Shown here: one piece after another, positions 40,029-46,929 of the stretch
Position numbering within the stretch: position 1 is the stretch's first letter
Layout: each line of letters begins with the position of its first letter
Notes under the pieces: model-generated
Seen by the model: only the letters and a program-made list of their open reading frames with translations
The model's database searches: none
What the model was told of the DNA's origin: nothing
Assembly (NCBI GenBank): GCA_002721105.1
Contig: PBJL01000026.1
Location: 46,176 to 110,175, forward strand
DNA length: 64,000 nt
Direction of reading: 5' to 3'
Source of the DNA: Acidiferrobacteraceae bacterium
GTDB taxonomy: Bacteria > Pseudomonadota > Gammaproteobacteria > Arenicellales > UBA868
Translations under genes and position numbers: made by a program

Positions 40029-41009
40029 CTAAATTTCTCCAATATTAGAAAGCATAGTCTGATGAATGGCCTTTTCTCCTGCCCAATAAGTCTTCAGAGA
40101 ATTTCCTGTTAAAAATCCACCTCTCAAACTCTTATTATGCATATATTCCTGCCACTCATCTGAAGCATAGACCTGGGCGAACATCTTTCTATAATAAGCC
40201 TCTGCTTCGCTACTCATGCCAGGCGCCCCAACCACACTTCTTTGCATAAAATAAACGTAATCTTTGCCTAACTCTCTAAAGGTAGGTGCATCAGGAAACA
40301 ATGGCAACCGATTAGGCGTAAAAGCAGCAATCGCACGAGTTGTTCCGGCTTCATAAAAACCAAGCTGTTCAGACGGATTATTTACTGTTGAATTACAGTG
40401 TTTTCCGGCCAATTGCTTCGCGACTGCCCCGCCTCCTTTAAAAGGTATATATTTGATATCTAAATCATATGCTTGATTCAAAAAAGTGGTCAATAATTGA
40501 TCTTCTTGACCTGAACCGGTTCCCGCCATAATCCAATCGTTGCCGGCTGCTTTCGCAGCTACGACAAAATCATCAACATTGTTTATTCCTGAATCAGCAT
40601 GCACCCATAAAAGAAAAGTATCTTCCGCCATTCGTCCGATGGGCGTGAACGTTGAAATGTCTACATCAAGGGTTGGTTGCCGCAAAGGAGTCGTATAAAA
40701 ACTGTTCAACGTCACCATTATGGTGTGATCATCTCCCTTCTTTCCCTTTAGATGTATCAAAGCTTCTGCTCCTGATCCTCCAGGCTTATTGACTGGAACA
40801 AGTGGCTTTGATGATAAGTTATGTTTCTCGACAATGCTCTGCATTAGTCTAGCCATTTTATCGGCACCGCCACCTTTGCCTGCCATGATCACAAAATCAA
40901 TAGGCTTTTTGGGTGCCCAATCAGCTGTCGCGATTCCCGAGCCGAGTATGGCTAATGAAGCGAGGATTGTTAGGCTAAGTGCACGAAGTTTTTCTGCATA
41001 AACTCCCAT
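40029..41009 (-). CDS. tctC: Tripartite tricarboxylate transporter substrate-binding protein TctC (Bug family)
   Basis: A 326-residue periplasmic solute-binding protein. The N-terminus is a signal peptide (LSLTILASLAILGSGIATA) with cleavage expected before DWAPKK. The mature part shows Bug-family features: KPIDFVIMAGKGGGADKMAR, VPVNKPGGSGAEAL and the ligand-loop KGGGAVAKQLAGKHC. Start supported by a strong AAGGAGG nine bases before the ATG. First gene of tctCBA-frc-panE; the spacer upstream is rich in palindromes that may be operator sites. Bug proteins bind varied carboxylates, so the ligand is uncertain. Confidence 0.93.
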   Translation of the reverse strand: MGVYAEKLRALSLTILASLAILGSGIATADWAPKKPIDFVIMAGKGGGADKMARLMQSIVEKHNLSSKPLVPVNKPGGSGAEALIHLKGKKGDDHTIMVTLNSFYTTPLRQPTLDVDISTFTPIGRMAEDTFLLWVHADSGINNVDDFVVAAKAAGNDWIMAGTGSGQEDQLLTTFLNQAYDLDIKYIPFKGGGAVAKQLAGKHCNSTVNNPSEQLGFYEAGTTRAIAAFTPNRLPLFPDAPTFRELGKDYVYFMQRSVVGAPGMSSEAEAYYRKMFAQVYASDEWQEYMHNKSLRGGFLTGNSLKTYWAGEKAIHQTMLSNIGEI

Positions 41010-41040
41010 GAATTTCTTCCTCCTTAAAAAAGAAAATTAT

Positions 41041-41155
41041 AAATATACGCTCGATTTGACCTACGAGACGCTTTTTTGAGCGTACGCCTGGTAACTTTCT
41101 TTTATGGTGAGGGTCACGTAGCCGTAGGTCACGCTAGTAGACTAGACTAGTCTAA
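41041..41155. promoter_or_regulatory. Palindrome-rich control region upstream of tctC
   Basis: In the 311-base gene-free spacer between tctC and the quinone-oxidoreductase gene, several symmetric elements are packed into about 110 bases. They are a 12-base perfect palindrome TAGACTAGTCTA (41143-41154); an 8-base palindrome GCGTACGC (41080-41087); inverted arms TACGCTC (41046-41052) and GAGCGTA (41078-41084); inverted arms GACCTACG (41058-41065) and CGTAGGTC (41123-41130); and a direct repeat GGTCACG (41112-41118 and 41127-41133). This density suggests operator sites for the tctCBA-frc-panE operon. No regulator gene is adjacent. Confidence 0.45.
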
Positions 41156-41320
41156 CAGTTTTGTAAATACCTAATTATTTAATATAAATTTTCGTTTGAT
41201 GCTTAACGTTGTTCACTAAAATACATTTTTTTCGTCTAGAGTTCAACGCCATGCAATGATTTTATCCCTGTTACTATTTTTTCTAATGGCCAAAAATGTT
41301 TAAGGTGATTATTAATGTAT

Positions 41321-42310
41321 TTAGCTAGAGCTCACCTGAAGCACTATCTTTCCAAAATGACTACTACTCTCCATAACTCTATGGGCCTCCCTAACGTCCT
41401 CCAAGGCAAAAACTTTATAAATAATAGGTTTTATCTCCCGGCTAGCAAATAAAGGCATTACTGCTTTAGTAAACTCTGCAATAATTTCGGCTTTTTGCTG
41501 AATAGATCGTGACCTCAGGACTGAGCCAACTATCCGTTGACGCTTAACTAAAATCGTAGCTAGATTAATCTCAGTTTTGGCGCCGCCAATTATACCGATT
41601 ACAACCAGTGTTCCTTCAACTGCCAAAGCCTTTAAGTTAGGAATGAAATAACTAGCCCCTACATGATCGAGGATGATATTTACCCCCAATCCCTCTGTAT
41701 CACTTTTAATTTTCTCCACAAAATCTTGTTTTTTATAATTAATCACAACATCCGCTCCAAGTTCAGTCACTCGTTGAAGCTTGGCAGCTGAGGCAGTAGA
41801 AAATAATCTGGCATTTGGAACAAGTGCGCGACAGAGCTGAATAGCTGCGGTACCTACTCCTCCTCCTCCACCGTGCACAAGAACACGTTTTCCATCTTGC
41901 AAGCCCGCGACACGAAATAAATTCAAATAGGATGTTATATATGTCTCAGATATACAGGCTGCTTCATAGAAATTCATCTTATCAGGTATTCGAATTAGAT
42001 GTTTCCAATGCGCCGTTGCAAACTCTGCATAACCGCCACCTCCTACAAGAGCCGCAACGCGATCCCCCAACTCGAAACTATCAACGTTTTTACCCAACTC
42101 TATAATCGTCCCAGCTACTTCAAGGCCGATGATTTTGGACTCCCCCTTCGGAGGTGGATAATGTCCTTCACGTTGAACTATGTCAGGCCTATTTACGCTA
42201 GTTGCTTTTACATGAATAAGTACTTGATCATCACTCGGTAGAGGTCGTTCAATATTACCTAATTCAAGCACATCAGAAGAACCAAATCCATTTGTTATAA
42301 CTGCTAACAT
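41321..42310 (-). CDS. NAD(P)H quinone oxidoreductase, zinc-independent MDR family
   Basis: A 329-residue medium-chain dehydrogenase/reductase of the quinone oxidoreductase (PIG3-like) group. The N-terminal GroES-like domain has SVNRPDIVQREGHYPPPKG and the cofactor domain has VHGGGGGVGTAAIQLC. The zinc-ligand cysteine clusters of alcohol dehydrogenases are absent. Start set at the ATG at 42310; an in-frame GTG at 42319 would add three residues, and neither has a strong ribosome site. Its 5' side lies 32 bases from the FAA-hydrolase gene in the same direction, so the two may form a small catabolic operon. Confidence 0.88.
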   Translation of the reverse strand: MLAVITNGFGSSDVLELGNIERPLPSDDQVLIHVKATSVNRPDIVQREGHYPPPKGESKIIGLEVAGTIIELGKNVDSFELGDRVAALVGGGGYAEFATAHWKHLIRIPDKMNFYEAACISETYITSYLNLFRVAGLQDGKRVLVHGGGGGVGTAAIQLCRALVPNARLFSTASAAKLQRVTELGADVVINYKKQDFVEKIKSDTEGLGVNIILDHVGASYFIPNLKALAVEGTLVVIGIIGGAKTEINLATILVKRQRIVGSVLRSRSIQQKAEIIAEFTKAVMPLFASREIKPIIYKVFALEDVREAHRVMESSSHFGKIVLQVSSS

Positions 42311-42342
42311 TTTTTTCACAACTTTAGTTGTCCTAGCGTGAA

Positions 42343-43125
42343 CTAAAGGTTGACAGTCTGATATACATTACTAAGAGTGCGAAGGCCCTCTATTGAGACC
42401 TGAACTTCATCGCCATTTTTCATTGAACGCGCACCGAGCGCTGTACCGCAAGCGATAATATCTCCAGGACGCAGAGTCTGGCATTTAGACAAATAAGAAA
42501 CTAGCTGTAGTGGTGAAAAAATCATATCACTTACCGCATAATTCTGTCTTTCTTCGTCATTCACAAACGCTTGGATAGTTTGATTTTGAGGCACAAAGTC
42601 TGTCCTTATAGCTGGCCCGCATGGGCCAAAATTGTCAAATCCTTTTGATCGACACCATTGCTCATAGCCATCTTCCTCCCGAATTATTTTTACTGCTGTA
42701 ATATCATTGATTGCGGTATAACCAAAAACATGATCTGACGCATTCTCTAGCGCAACATTAGTGGCAGATCGACCAATGACTATTGCCAATTCTGCTTCAT
42801 AAATTACCGGGCCGGTGTAAGATCGTGGCTGCAGGATTACCTTATTAGGGCCCAAAAGACAAGATGGAGGTTTGATAAAATACCAAGGATGTGTTGGGAT
42901 CGGTAAGCCTTGCTTTTCTCTAACCGCATCAAAATTATTCCATATGCCAAGTATCAGTGCTTGACTTGGGACTGGACACTCAAGCACTACGTCAACTAAA
43001 TCGTAGATTTCTCCATCTGGCTGATTCTCAAAAAACATATCGCCAGAATAACTTCTTATTTTCTCCTGTTCGAGTACACCAAATCCAGTTTGGCCATTGC
43101 AAGAAAAACGAACCCATTCAACCAT
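42343..43125 (-). CDS. Fumarylacetoacetate hydrolase family protein
   Basis: A 260-residue enzyme of the FAH superfamily, which hydrolyses C-C bonds or isomerises/decarboxylates 2-oxo acids. The metal-binding EAELAIVIG segment, GYTAINDITA, and the C-terminal GDIIACGTALGARSMKNGDEVQVSIEGL are present. The closest functional types are 2-hydroxyhepta-2,4-diene-1,7-dioate isomerase, acylpyruvase and oxaloacetate decarboxylase; the true substrate cannot be told. A ribosome site (GAGGGGG) precedes the ATG. It lies upstream of the quinone-oxidoreductase gene in the same direction. Confidence 0.87.
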   Translation of the reverse strand: MVEWVRFSCNGQTGFGVLEQEKIRSYSGDMFFENQPDGEIYDLVDVVLECPVPSQALILGIWNNFDAVREKQGLPIPTHPWYFIKPPSCLLGPNKVILQPRSYTGPVIYEAELAIVIGRSATNVALENASDHVFGYTAINDITAVKIIREEDGYEQWCRSKGFDNFGPCGPAIRTDFVPQNQTIQAFVNDEERQNYAVSDMIFSPLQLVSYLSKCQTLRPGDIIACGTALGARSMKNGDEVQVSIEGLRTLSNVYQTVNL

Positions 43126-43325
43126 ATACTTACCCCCTCTTTTTTTATAAAAAACAACAAACTATCAAGTCAATAATCTCTGATCAGTATAACGAGGATA
43201 ATCTGTTATCCACATATTTAACACGACACAGGCAAATTCTATGTCATTTTCTTATCACGCTTCACTCTTAGATTGCAGGTGATAGAAAAAACTATATTCG
43301 AAACTATTAACCCACCAATCAATAT

Positions 43326-43416
43326 TGGCGGAGAGGGAGGGATTCGAACCCTCGATACGCTATTAACGTATACACACTTTCCAGGCGTGCGCCTTCAACC
43401 GCTCAGCCACCTCTCC
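43326..43416 (-). tRNA. tRNA-Ser (anticodon GGA)
   Basis: A class II tRNA with a long variable arm. The acceptor strand GGAGAGG at the 5' end pairs with CCTCTCC at the 3' end, followed by G and an encoded CCA. The anticodon loop reads CTGGAAA, giving GGA (reads UCC/UCU). The T-arm carries GGTTCGAATCC. It has the same orientation as the second tRNA-Ser at 46034. Confidence 0.96.
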
Positions 43417-43756
43417 AATAAAACAAGTCATGATAGTATCTTATAAATTCAATACCTAACAAAAATTCAGATATTTAATTTTACTTAAATTAGACGCTAT
43501 TATTATACGATTAAATATGGTATCCAATTCATACTATTAACTAAAATTAAGAACCAAGATAGCATAGGCAAAAGGGCATTTTTTGATTATCATACCGTCT
43601 CCCATGTAACTAATCATCGCCATAACAAACGATGATGCAGACTAGCAAATCTAAATGGGAAGACGAACTACCAATCGATGACATTTAAAATCAATTCCCG
43701 GGGGTTCCGGCGATAATTTAAGCTCAAGCCAGAACAATCATAGAAAACAATCACCT
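43417..43756. other. Gene-free spacer before the kinase-like gene
   Basis: A 340-base AT-rich stretch. I see no gene. A small hairpin can be drawn at 43613-43636 (arms ATCATCG and CGATGAT, 10-base loop), without a following T-run. The promoter of the kinase-like gene is probably here but was not identified. Confidence 0.4.
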
Positions 43757-45334
43757 ATGGTATTCTCGTTACTACAACGCTATAAGAGCGACAAGCCCAA
43801 GCGCATCGCTTATCCTGCGTATACCGCGCATCCGTTAGCTACTGGAATCAATCTTGGCGAATACACCATCGAAAGAGTTATATCTCAAACTGAGTGTGGA
43901 TATACATATGCAGCAAATGATGGTTTGACTGTCCTGCAAGAATATTTTCCGAGAAAAATAGCCATAAGAAATGCGGACCAACGATCTATAATTCTTTCGG
44001 ATACAAGCAACAATGCTAGCTACGAATACGGTTTATCGAACTTTCTATTGCTAGCTAGAACTCTCAGTCAAATGGATCAACCGGTAAGAGTTGTTCATTA
44101 TCAAGAAGAGCATTCCACAGCTTGGTATGCTATCAAGTTCACTCCTAGCGCATCTATCGGAGACCTCCTTAGAACCGGAAAGAAAATACCCGAAGAATCA
44201 CTCAAATTGATTCTATCTAGATCATTACATTATCTAGATTCAGCGCATCGATGTGAAATACTGCATTTAGATTTAGGTCCTGAACAAATTCTGTTATCGG
44301 GTGAGCAAGAATTAATAATAACTGGCTTTAACGTTGGGAGATTCAACAATCTAAATATCAACAATAAGAACACAGCATCTTTTTTTGCGCCTGAACATTT
44401 TCACACCGCTGGCCGTGTTGGACCTTGGTCTGACTTATATGGATTAGGAGCAATGCTTTATCGAGGATTAAACTCAAATGGGATTCCAACAGCTAGAGAT
44501 CGACTTATAGAATTACAAGAAAATCAGCGAGATCCTCTAATTCCAGCATCAAAAATAGGGCAAGGTTTCTATTCAAAGGATTTTTTACAACTAATTGACT
44601 CCATGCTTGCTATTTCAACAGGGGATCGTCCAAAAAATATTGATGTCGTGCTTACTATATTAAGAGCTTCTCTACAAAAAGGGGCGTCACTCCAAAACAA
44701 AGAATCAAACCATAGGTCATCAAAAAGTTCCTCTGATTATGTCGACCAAAATATGGATACTGATAAGCCACATACAGACCCTATAATCAATAACAATCGC
44801 TCAATGTTGTCACCTATGCAAAAAGATGATTTAGAACTCATGATGGATGCACTCACACAAATTGAGACTCATCGAAATAAGAATACAAATGTGACAGATG
44901 CTCTGCAACAGGCAGGACAAATATTAGAGCCTGCTGATCCTTCCCATCAGTGGGCCAGACATCCCAACAAAGATGATGCAGTCACTCCATTCTTAAAAAA
45001 GCGATTCCAAAAAAAACAATCTCAAAAGCTTCCATATAAATTTTGGCTATTCCAGAAGCTATTCATATTCTCCCGACGGATTAATCCAGGAATTCACTTA
45101 AGTTTAAATACGGTTGATAACAAATTTTTTCAATCGAGCCCCTCTCGGAGAAAACAAAAAAACACATTAAGGCTGTTCATTCAGAATAGGTCTCGCTTAG
45201 TAGTTTTCCCTTTTTTGTTGATATTAATTTTGAGTATACTGACTATATCAGTAGTAGGGATTTGGTTAGATCAACAAACAACACCCTCAATAGAGTCTAC
45301 TCATATAGAAATCCTGAATTTTGACTCAAAGTGA
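43757..45334 (+). CDS. Kinase-fold protein lacking catalytic residues (probable pseudokinase), membrane anchored
   Basis: A 525-residue protein whose first 310 residues align in pattern with bacterial Hanks-type Ser/Thr kinases of the 'VAIKEYFP' kind, but key residues are replaced. The glycine loop reads ISQTECGYTY; the VAIK lysine is Gln61 (TVLQEYFP); the catalytic loop is HLDLGPEQ (Asp172 kept, Lys replaced by Gly174, Asn by Gln177); DFG is GFN at 190-192. Structural marks of the C-lobe remain: APE at 211-213, SDLYGLGAMLY and DRP near 280. A low-complexity linker follows, then one membrane segment (about 480-504) and a 21-residue periplasmic tail. The nitroreductase gene starts 22 bases downstream. 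Function is unknown; a sensing or scaffold role is plausible. Confidence 0.7.
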   Translation: MVFSLLQRYKSDKPKRIAYPAYTAHPLATGINLGEYTIERVISQTECGYTYAANDGLTVLQEYFPRKIAIRNADQRSIILSDTSNNASYEYGLSNFLLLARTLSQMDQPVRVVHYQEEHSTAWYAIKFTPSASIGDLLRTGKKIPEESLKLILSRSLHYLDSAHRCEILHLDLGPEQILLSGEQELIITGFNVGRFNNLNINNKNTASFFAPEHFHTAGRVGPWSDLYGLGAMLYRGLNSNGIPTARDRLIELQENQRDPLIPASKIGQGFYSKDFLQLIDSMLAISTGDRPKNIDVVLTILRASLQKGASLQNKESNHRSSKSSSDYVDQNMDTDKPHTDPIINNNRSMLSPMQKDDLELMMDALTQIETHRNKNTNVTDALQQAGQILEPADPSHQWARHPNKDDAVTPFLKKRFQKKQSQKLPYKFWLFQKLFIFSRRINPGIHLSLNTVDNKFFQSSPSRRKQKNTLRLFIQNRSRLVVFPFLLILILSILTISVVGIWLDQQTTPSIESTHIEILNFDSK

Positions 45335-45356
45335 TAAACAATCTGTAGGAAAAAAT

Positions 45357-46022
45357 ATGAAATACCCTTTTATACCATTAGATTTTGAGTTTCTTTCAGA
45401 CAAAATAATTAATGAAAGATCCTATAACTTTCTCGAAATAATGAACAGGCGGAGAACTGTGAGAGACTATTCCTCAAGAGCTGTTCCGCGAGGAATTATT
45501 GAAAATGCACTTAAAACCGCAGGTAGTGCACCTAGCGGAGCAAACATGCAACCCTGGCATTTCGTTGTAGTGACCAATCCTAAAATTCGAACGAGGATAA
45601 GACAGGCTGCTGAGTTGGAGGAAAAAGAATTTTATAGTCACAGAGCATCCCAAGAGTGGCTTGATGCTTTAGCGCCTCTGGGAACTAATGACGAAAAACC
45701 ATTCTTGGAATCAGCATCATGTTTGATTTGCATTTTCCTGAAAAAATTTTCAGGAAAAAAAAATGGCAAAAAAGTGAAAAACTATTACACATCCGAGTCG
45801 GTCGGTATCGCGACCGGTATTCTTATTACTGCTCTGCACTATTCTGGTATTGCAACTCTGACGCATACTCCAAGCCCAATGCGCTTCTTAAATGATATTT
45901 TAGGAAGACCCAAGGACGAAAAACCATACCTACTGTTAGTTGCTGGGTTTCCTGATATGGGTACACTGATCCCAGATATCAAACGGCATGACCTTGACAC
46001 AATTGCGACGTTTCTTGACTAA
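45357..46022 (+). CDS. Nitroreductase family flavoprotein, iodotyrosine-deiodinase-like
   Basis: A 221-residue FMN protein. The N-terminal RRRTVRDYSSRAVP motif binds FMN phosphate, and SAPSGANMQPWHFVVV is the next flavin loop. The segments EEKEFYSHRASQEWL, PLGTNDEKPFLESA and LTHTPSPMRFL match the pattern of the iodotyrosine deiodinase (IYD) branch, whose bacterial members reductively dehalogenate halotyrosines; other members are ordinary nitro- or quinone reductases. Start placed at the ATG at 45357 (AGGA seven bases upstream); an upstream TTG at 45321 would overlap the kinase-like gene. It ends 11 bases before the second tRNA-Ser, which faces it. Confidence 0.82.
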   Translation: MKYPFIPLDFEFLSDKIINERSYNFLEIMNRRRTVRDYSSRAVPRGIIENALKTAGSAPSGANMQPWHFVVVTNPKIRTRIRQAAELEEKEFYSHRASQEWLDALAPLGTNDEKPFLESASCLICIFLKKFSGKKNGKKVKNYYTSESVGIATGILITALHYSGIATLTHTPSPMRFLNDILGRPKDEKPYLLLVAGFPDMGTLIPDIKRHDLDTIATFLD

Positions 46023-46033
46023 TTTTTTCTGTT

Positions 46034-46123
46034 TGGCGGAGAGGGTGGGATTTGAACCCACGGTACCTTGCGGTACGCCGCATTTCGAGTGCGGTACATT
46101 CGACCGGACTCTGCCACCTCTCC
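46034..46123 (-). tRNA. tRNA-Ser (anticodon CGA)
   Basis: A class II tRNA with a long variable arm. The acceptor GGAGAGG/CCTCTCC pairs, with a discriminator G and encoded CCA. The anticodon stem CCGCA/TGCGG encloses loop CTCGAAA, giving anticodon CGA (reads UCG). Its 5' 33 bases are repeated exactly at 46643-46675 in the same orientation. Confidence 0.96.
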
Positions 46124-46348
46124 CAAAAGTTCCAATACCTTGTCTAAATGAATTATAAGGGTTTAGTCCTATTGAATCTCCAAAAAATGGAAAAAGCATC
46201 CATAATCTGAGTACTCTTTCCATTGACACCAATTACCGTTAAGAACTTCTACTGAAAGAAATTAAGCAAAGATGCAATATCATTCTCGCAAGCCGACTAA
46301 TAACCCTCCTCTTCATAAACTAACCCCCAACGCTTTGTCTACACCTGC

Positions 46349-46459
46349 CTAAATATTGCTCCCAATCTCTGTTTGAGCTACCGATTTAGTCACAAAACAA
46401 ATTGAGCTCATAACCAAAAATAGAAACAGACCAAGGCTAGAAAATAATCGTTCGTTCAT
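46349..46459 (-). CDS. Possible small secreted or membrane peptide (36 residues)
   Basis: A short frame from the ATG at 46459 to TAG at 46349. The peptide looks like a signal sequence: Arg at position 4, a hydrophobic core LGLFLFLVMSSICFV, then TKSVAQTEIGSNI with a signal-peptidase-like SVA-Q site. GAGG lies seven bases before the ATG, inside a purine-rich leader, which supports translation. A 16-base palindrome sits 28 bases upstream of the start. I recognise no family. It could be a bacteriocin-like or envelope peptide, the 5' remnant of a longer exported protein, or chance. Confidence 0.4.
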   Translation of the reverse strand: MNERLFSSLGLFLFLVMSSICFVTKSVAQTEIGSNI

Positions 46460-46486
46460 CCTTTAACCTCGCCCCTCCGCTGTTAC

Positions 46487-46502
46487 GTTTCTAATTAGAA
46501 AC
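46487..46502. promoter_or_regulatory. 16-base perfect palindrome upstream of the small peptide frame
   Basis: GTTTCTAATTAGAAAC is its own reverse complement over all 16 bases. It lies 28 bases before the start of the leftward 36-residue frame, in a place suited to an operator. No regulator is adjacent. Confidence 0.4.
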
Positions 46503-46642
46503 ATCACATCCAGACAAATCATCTCCTATAATACAAACACTTAATTTTTACACTAAACTGTACACTAGTTTTTTCTGTTACGTTTTCGTTGGTTTTGTTG
46601 ACTTTTTTGTCTTAAAAATACTACGCGCATCAGTTTTCGCGC

Positions 46643-46675
46643 GCGGTACATTCGACCGGACTCTGCCACCTCTCC
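46643..46675 (-). pseudogene. Partial copy of tRNA-Ser (5' part only)
   Basis: Thirty-three bases identical to 46091-46123, that is the acceptor 5' strand, the D arm and the start of the anticodon stem of tRNA-Ser(CGA), in the same orientation and 552 bases away. Weaker similarity runs on into the anticodon loop (TTTCG-type bases with two changes) and then stops. The 3' half, variable arm and T arm are absent, so it cannot make a tRNA. It is either a decayed duplicate or the scar of an integration or recombination event at the tRNA. Confidence 0.85.
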
Positions 46676-46856
46676 ATTCTCGGCACTCTACCTAACAGTT
46701 CGTTTAGTAGACATAATTGCATTATTTGATCGTTAAATTTTTTTGTCTATTTTTTTATACAAAAATTGATCAATTTTTTTTATTAAACTCGATCCCATCA
46801 AAAATAGTTCTATTCAAGACTTAACGGTGACAATCTTGTTTTCGTATTAACCTAGT

Positions 46857-46889
46857 TCTTACACTTAGTGATAACTACATAGTGTAAGA
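46857..46889. promoter_or_regulatory. Inverted repeat upstream of fdhD
   Basis: Arms TCTTACACT (46857-46865) and AGTGTAAGA (46881-46889) are perfectly complementary around a 15-base centre that itself contains AGT-GATA-ACT. The element ends 40 bases before the fdhD start. It may be an operator or a leader hairpin controlling fdhD; a terminator is less likely because no T-run follows directly. Confidence 0.4.
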
Positions 46890-46929
46890 TAGGCATGACT
46901 AGCATTAAACAAATTTTTTTGATCGCTCT

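Larger units (their letters stand above)
46124..46929. other. Long gene-poor stretch between tRNA-Ser and fdhD
   Basis: About 800 AT-rich bases without any ordinary gene, in a region otherwise densely packed. It contains a possible 36-residue secreted peptide (46349-46459), a 16-base perfect palindrome (46487-46502), a direct repeat CTGTTACGTTT (46480 and about 46577), a partial tRNA-Ser copy (46643-46675) and an inverted repeat before fdhD (46857-46889). These are listed separately. It resembles a decayed insertion site next to a tRNA gene. Confidence 0.6.

Noticed and set aside
43613..43636. Hairpin ATCATCG / CGATGAT before the kinase-like gene
   Set aside because: Seven-base arms with a 10-base loop and no T-run; not good enough to call a terminator.
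46463..46522. 19-codon frame upstream of the 36-residue peptide
   Set aside because: Its ATG directly abuts AGGAG with no spacing; mentioned only as a possible leader in the finding on the peptide.
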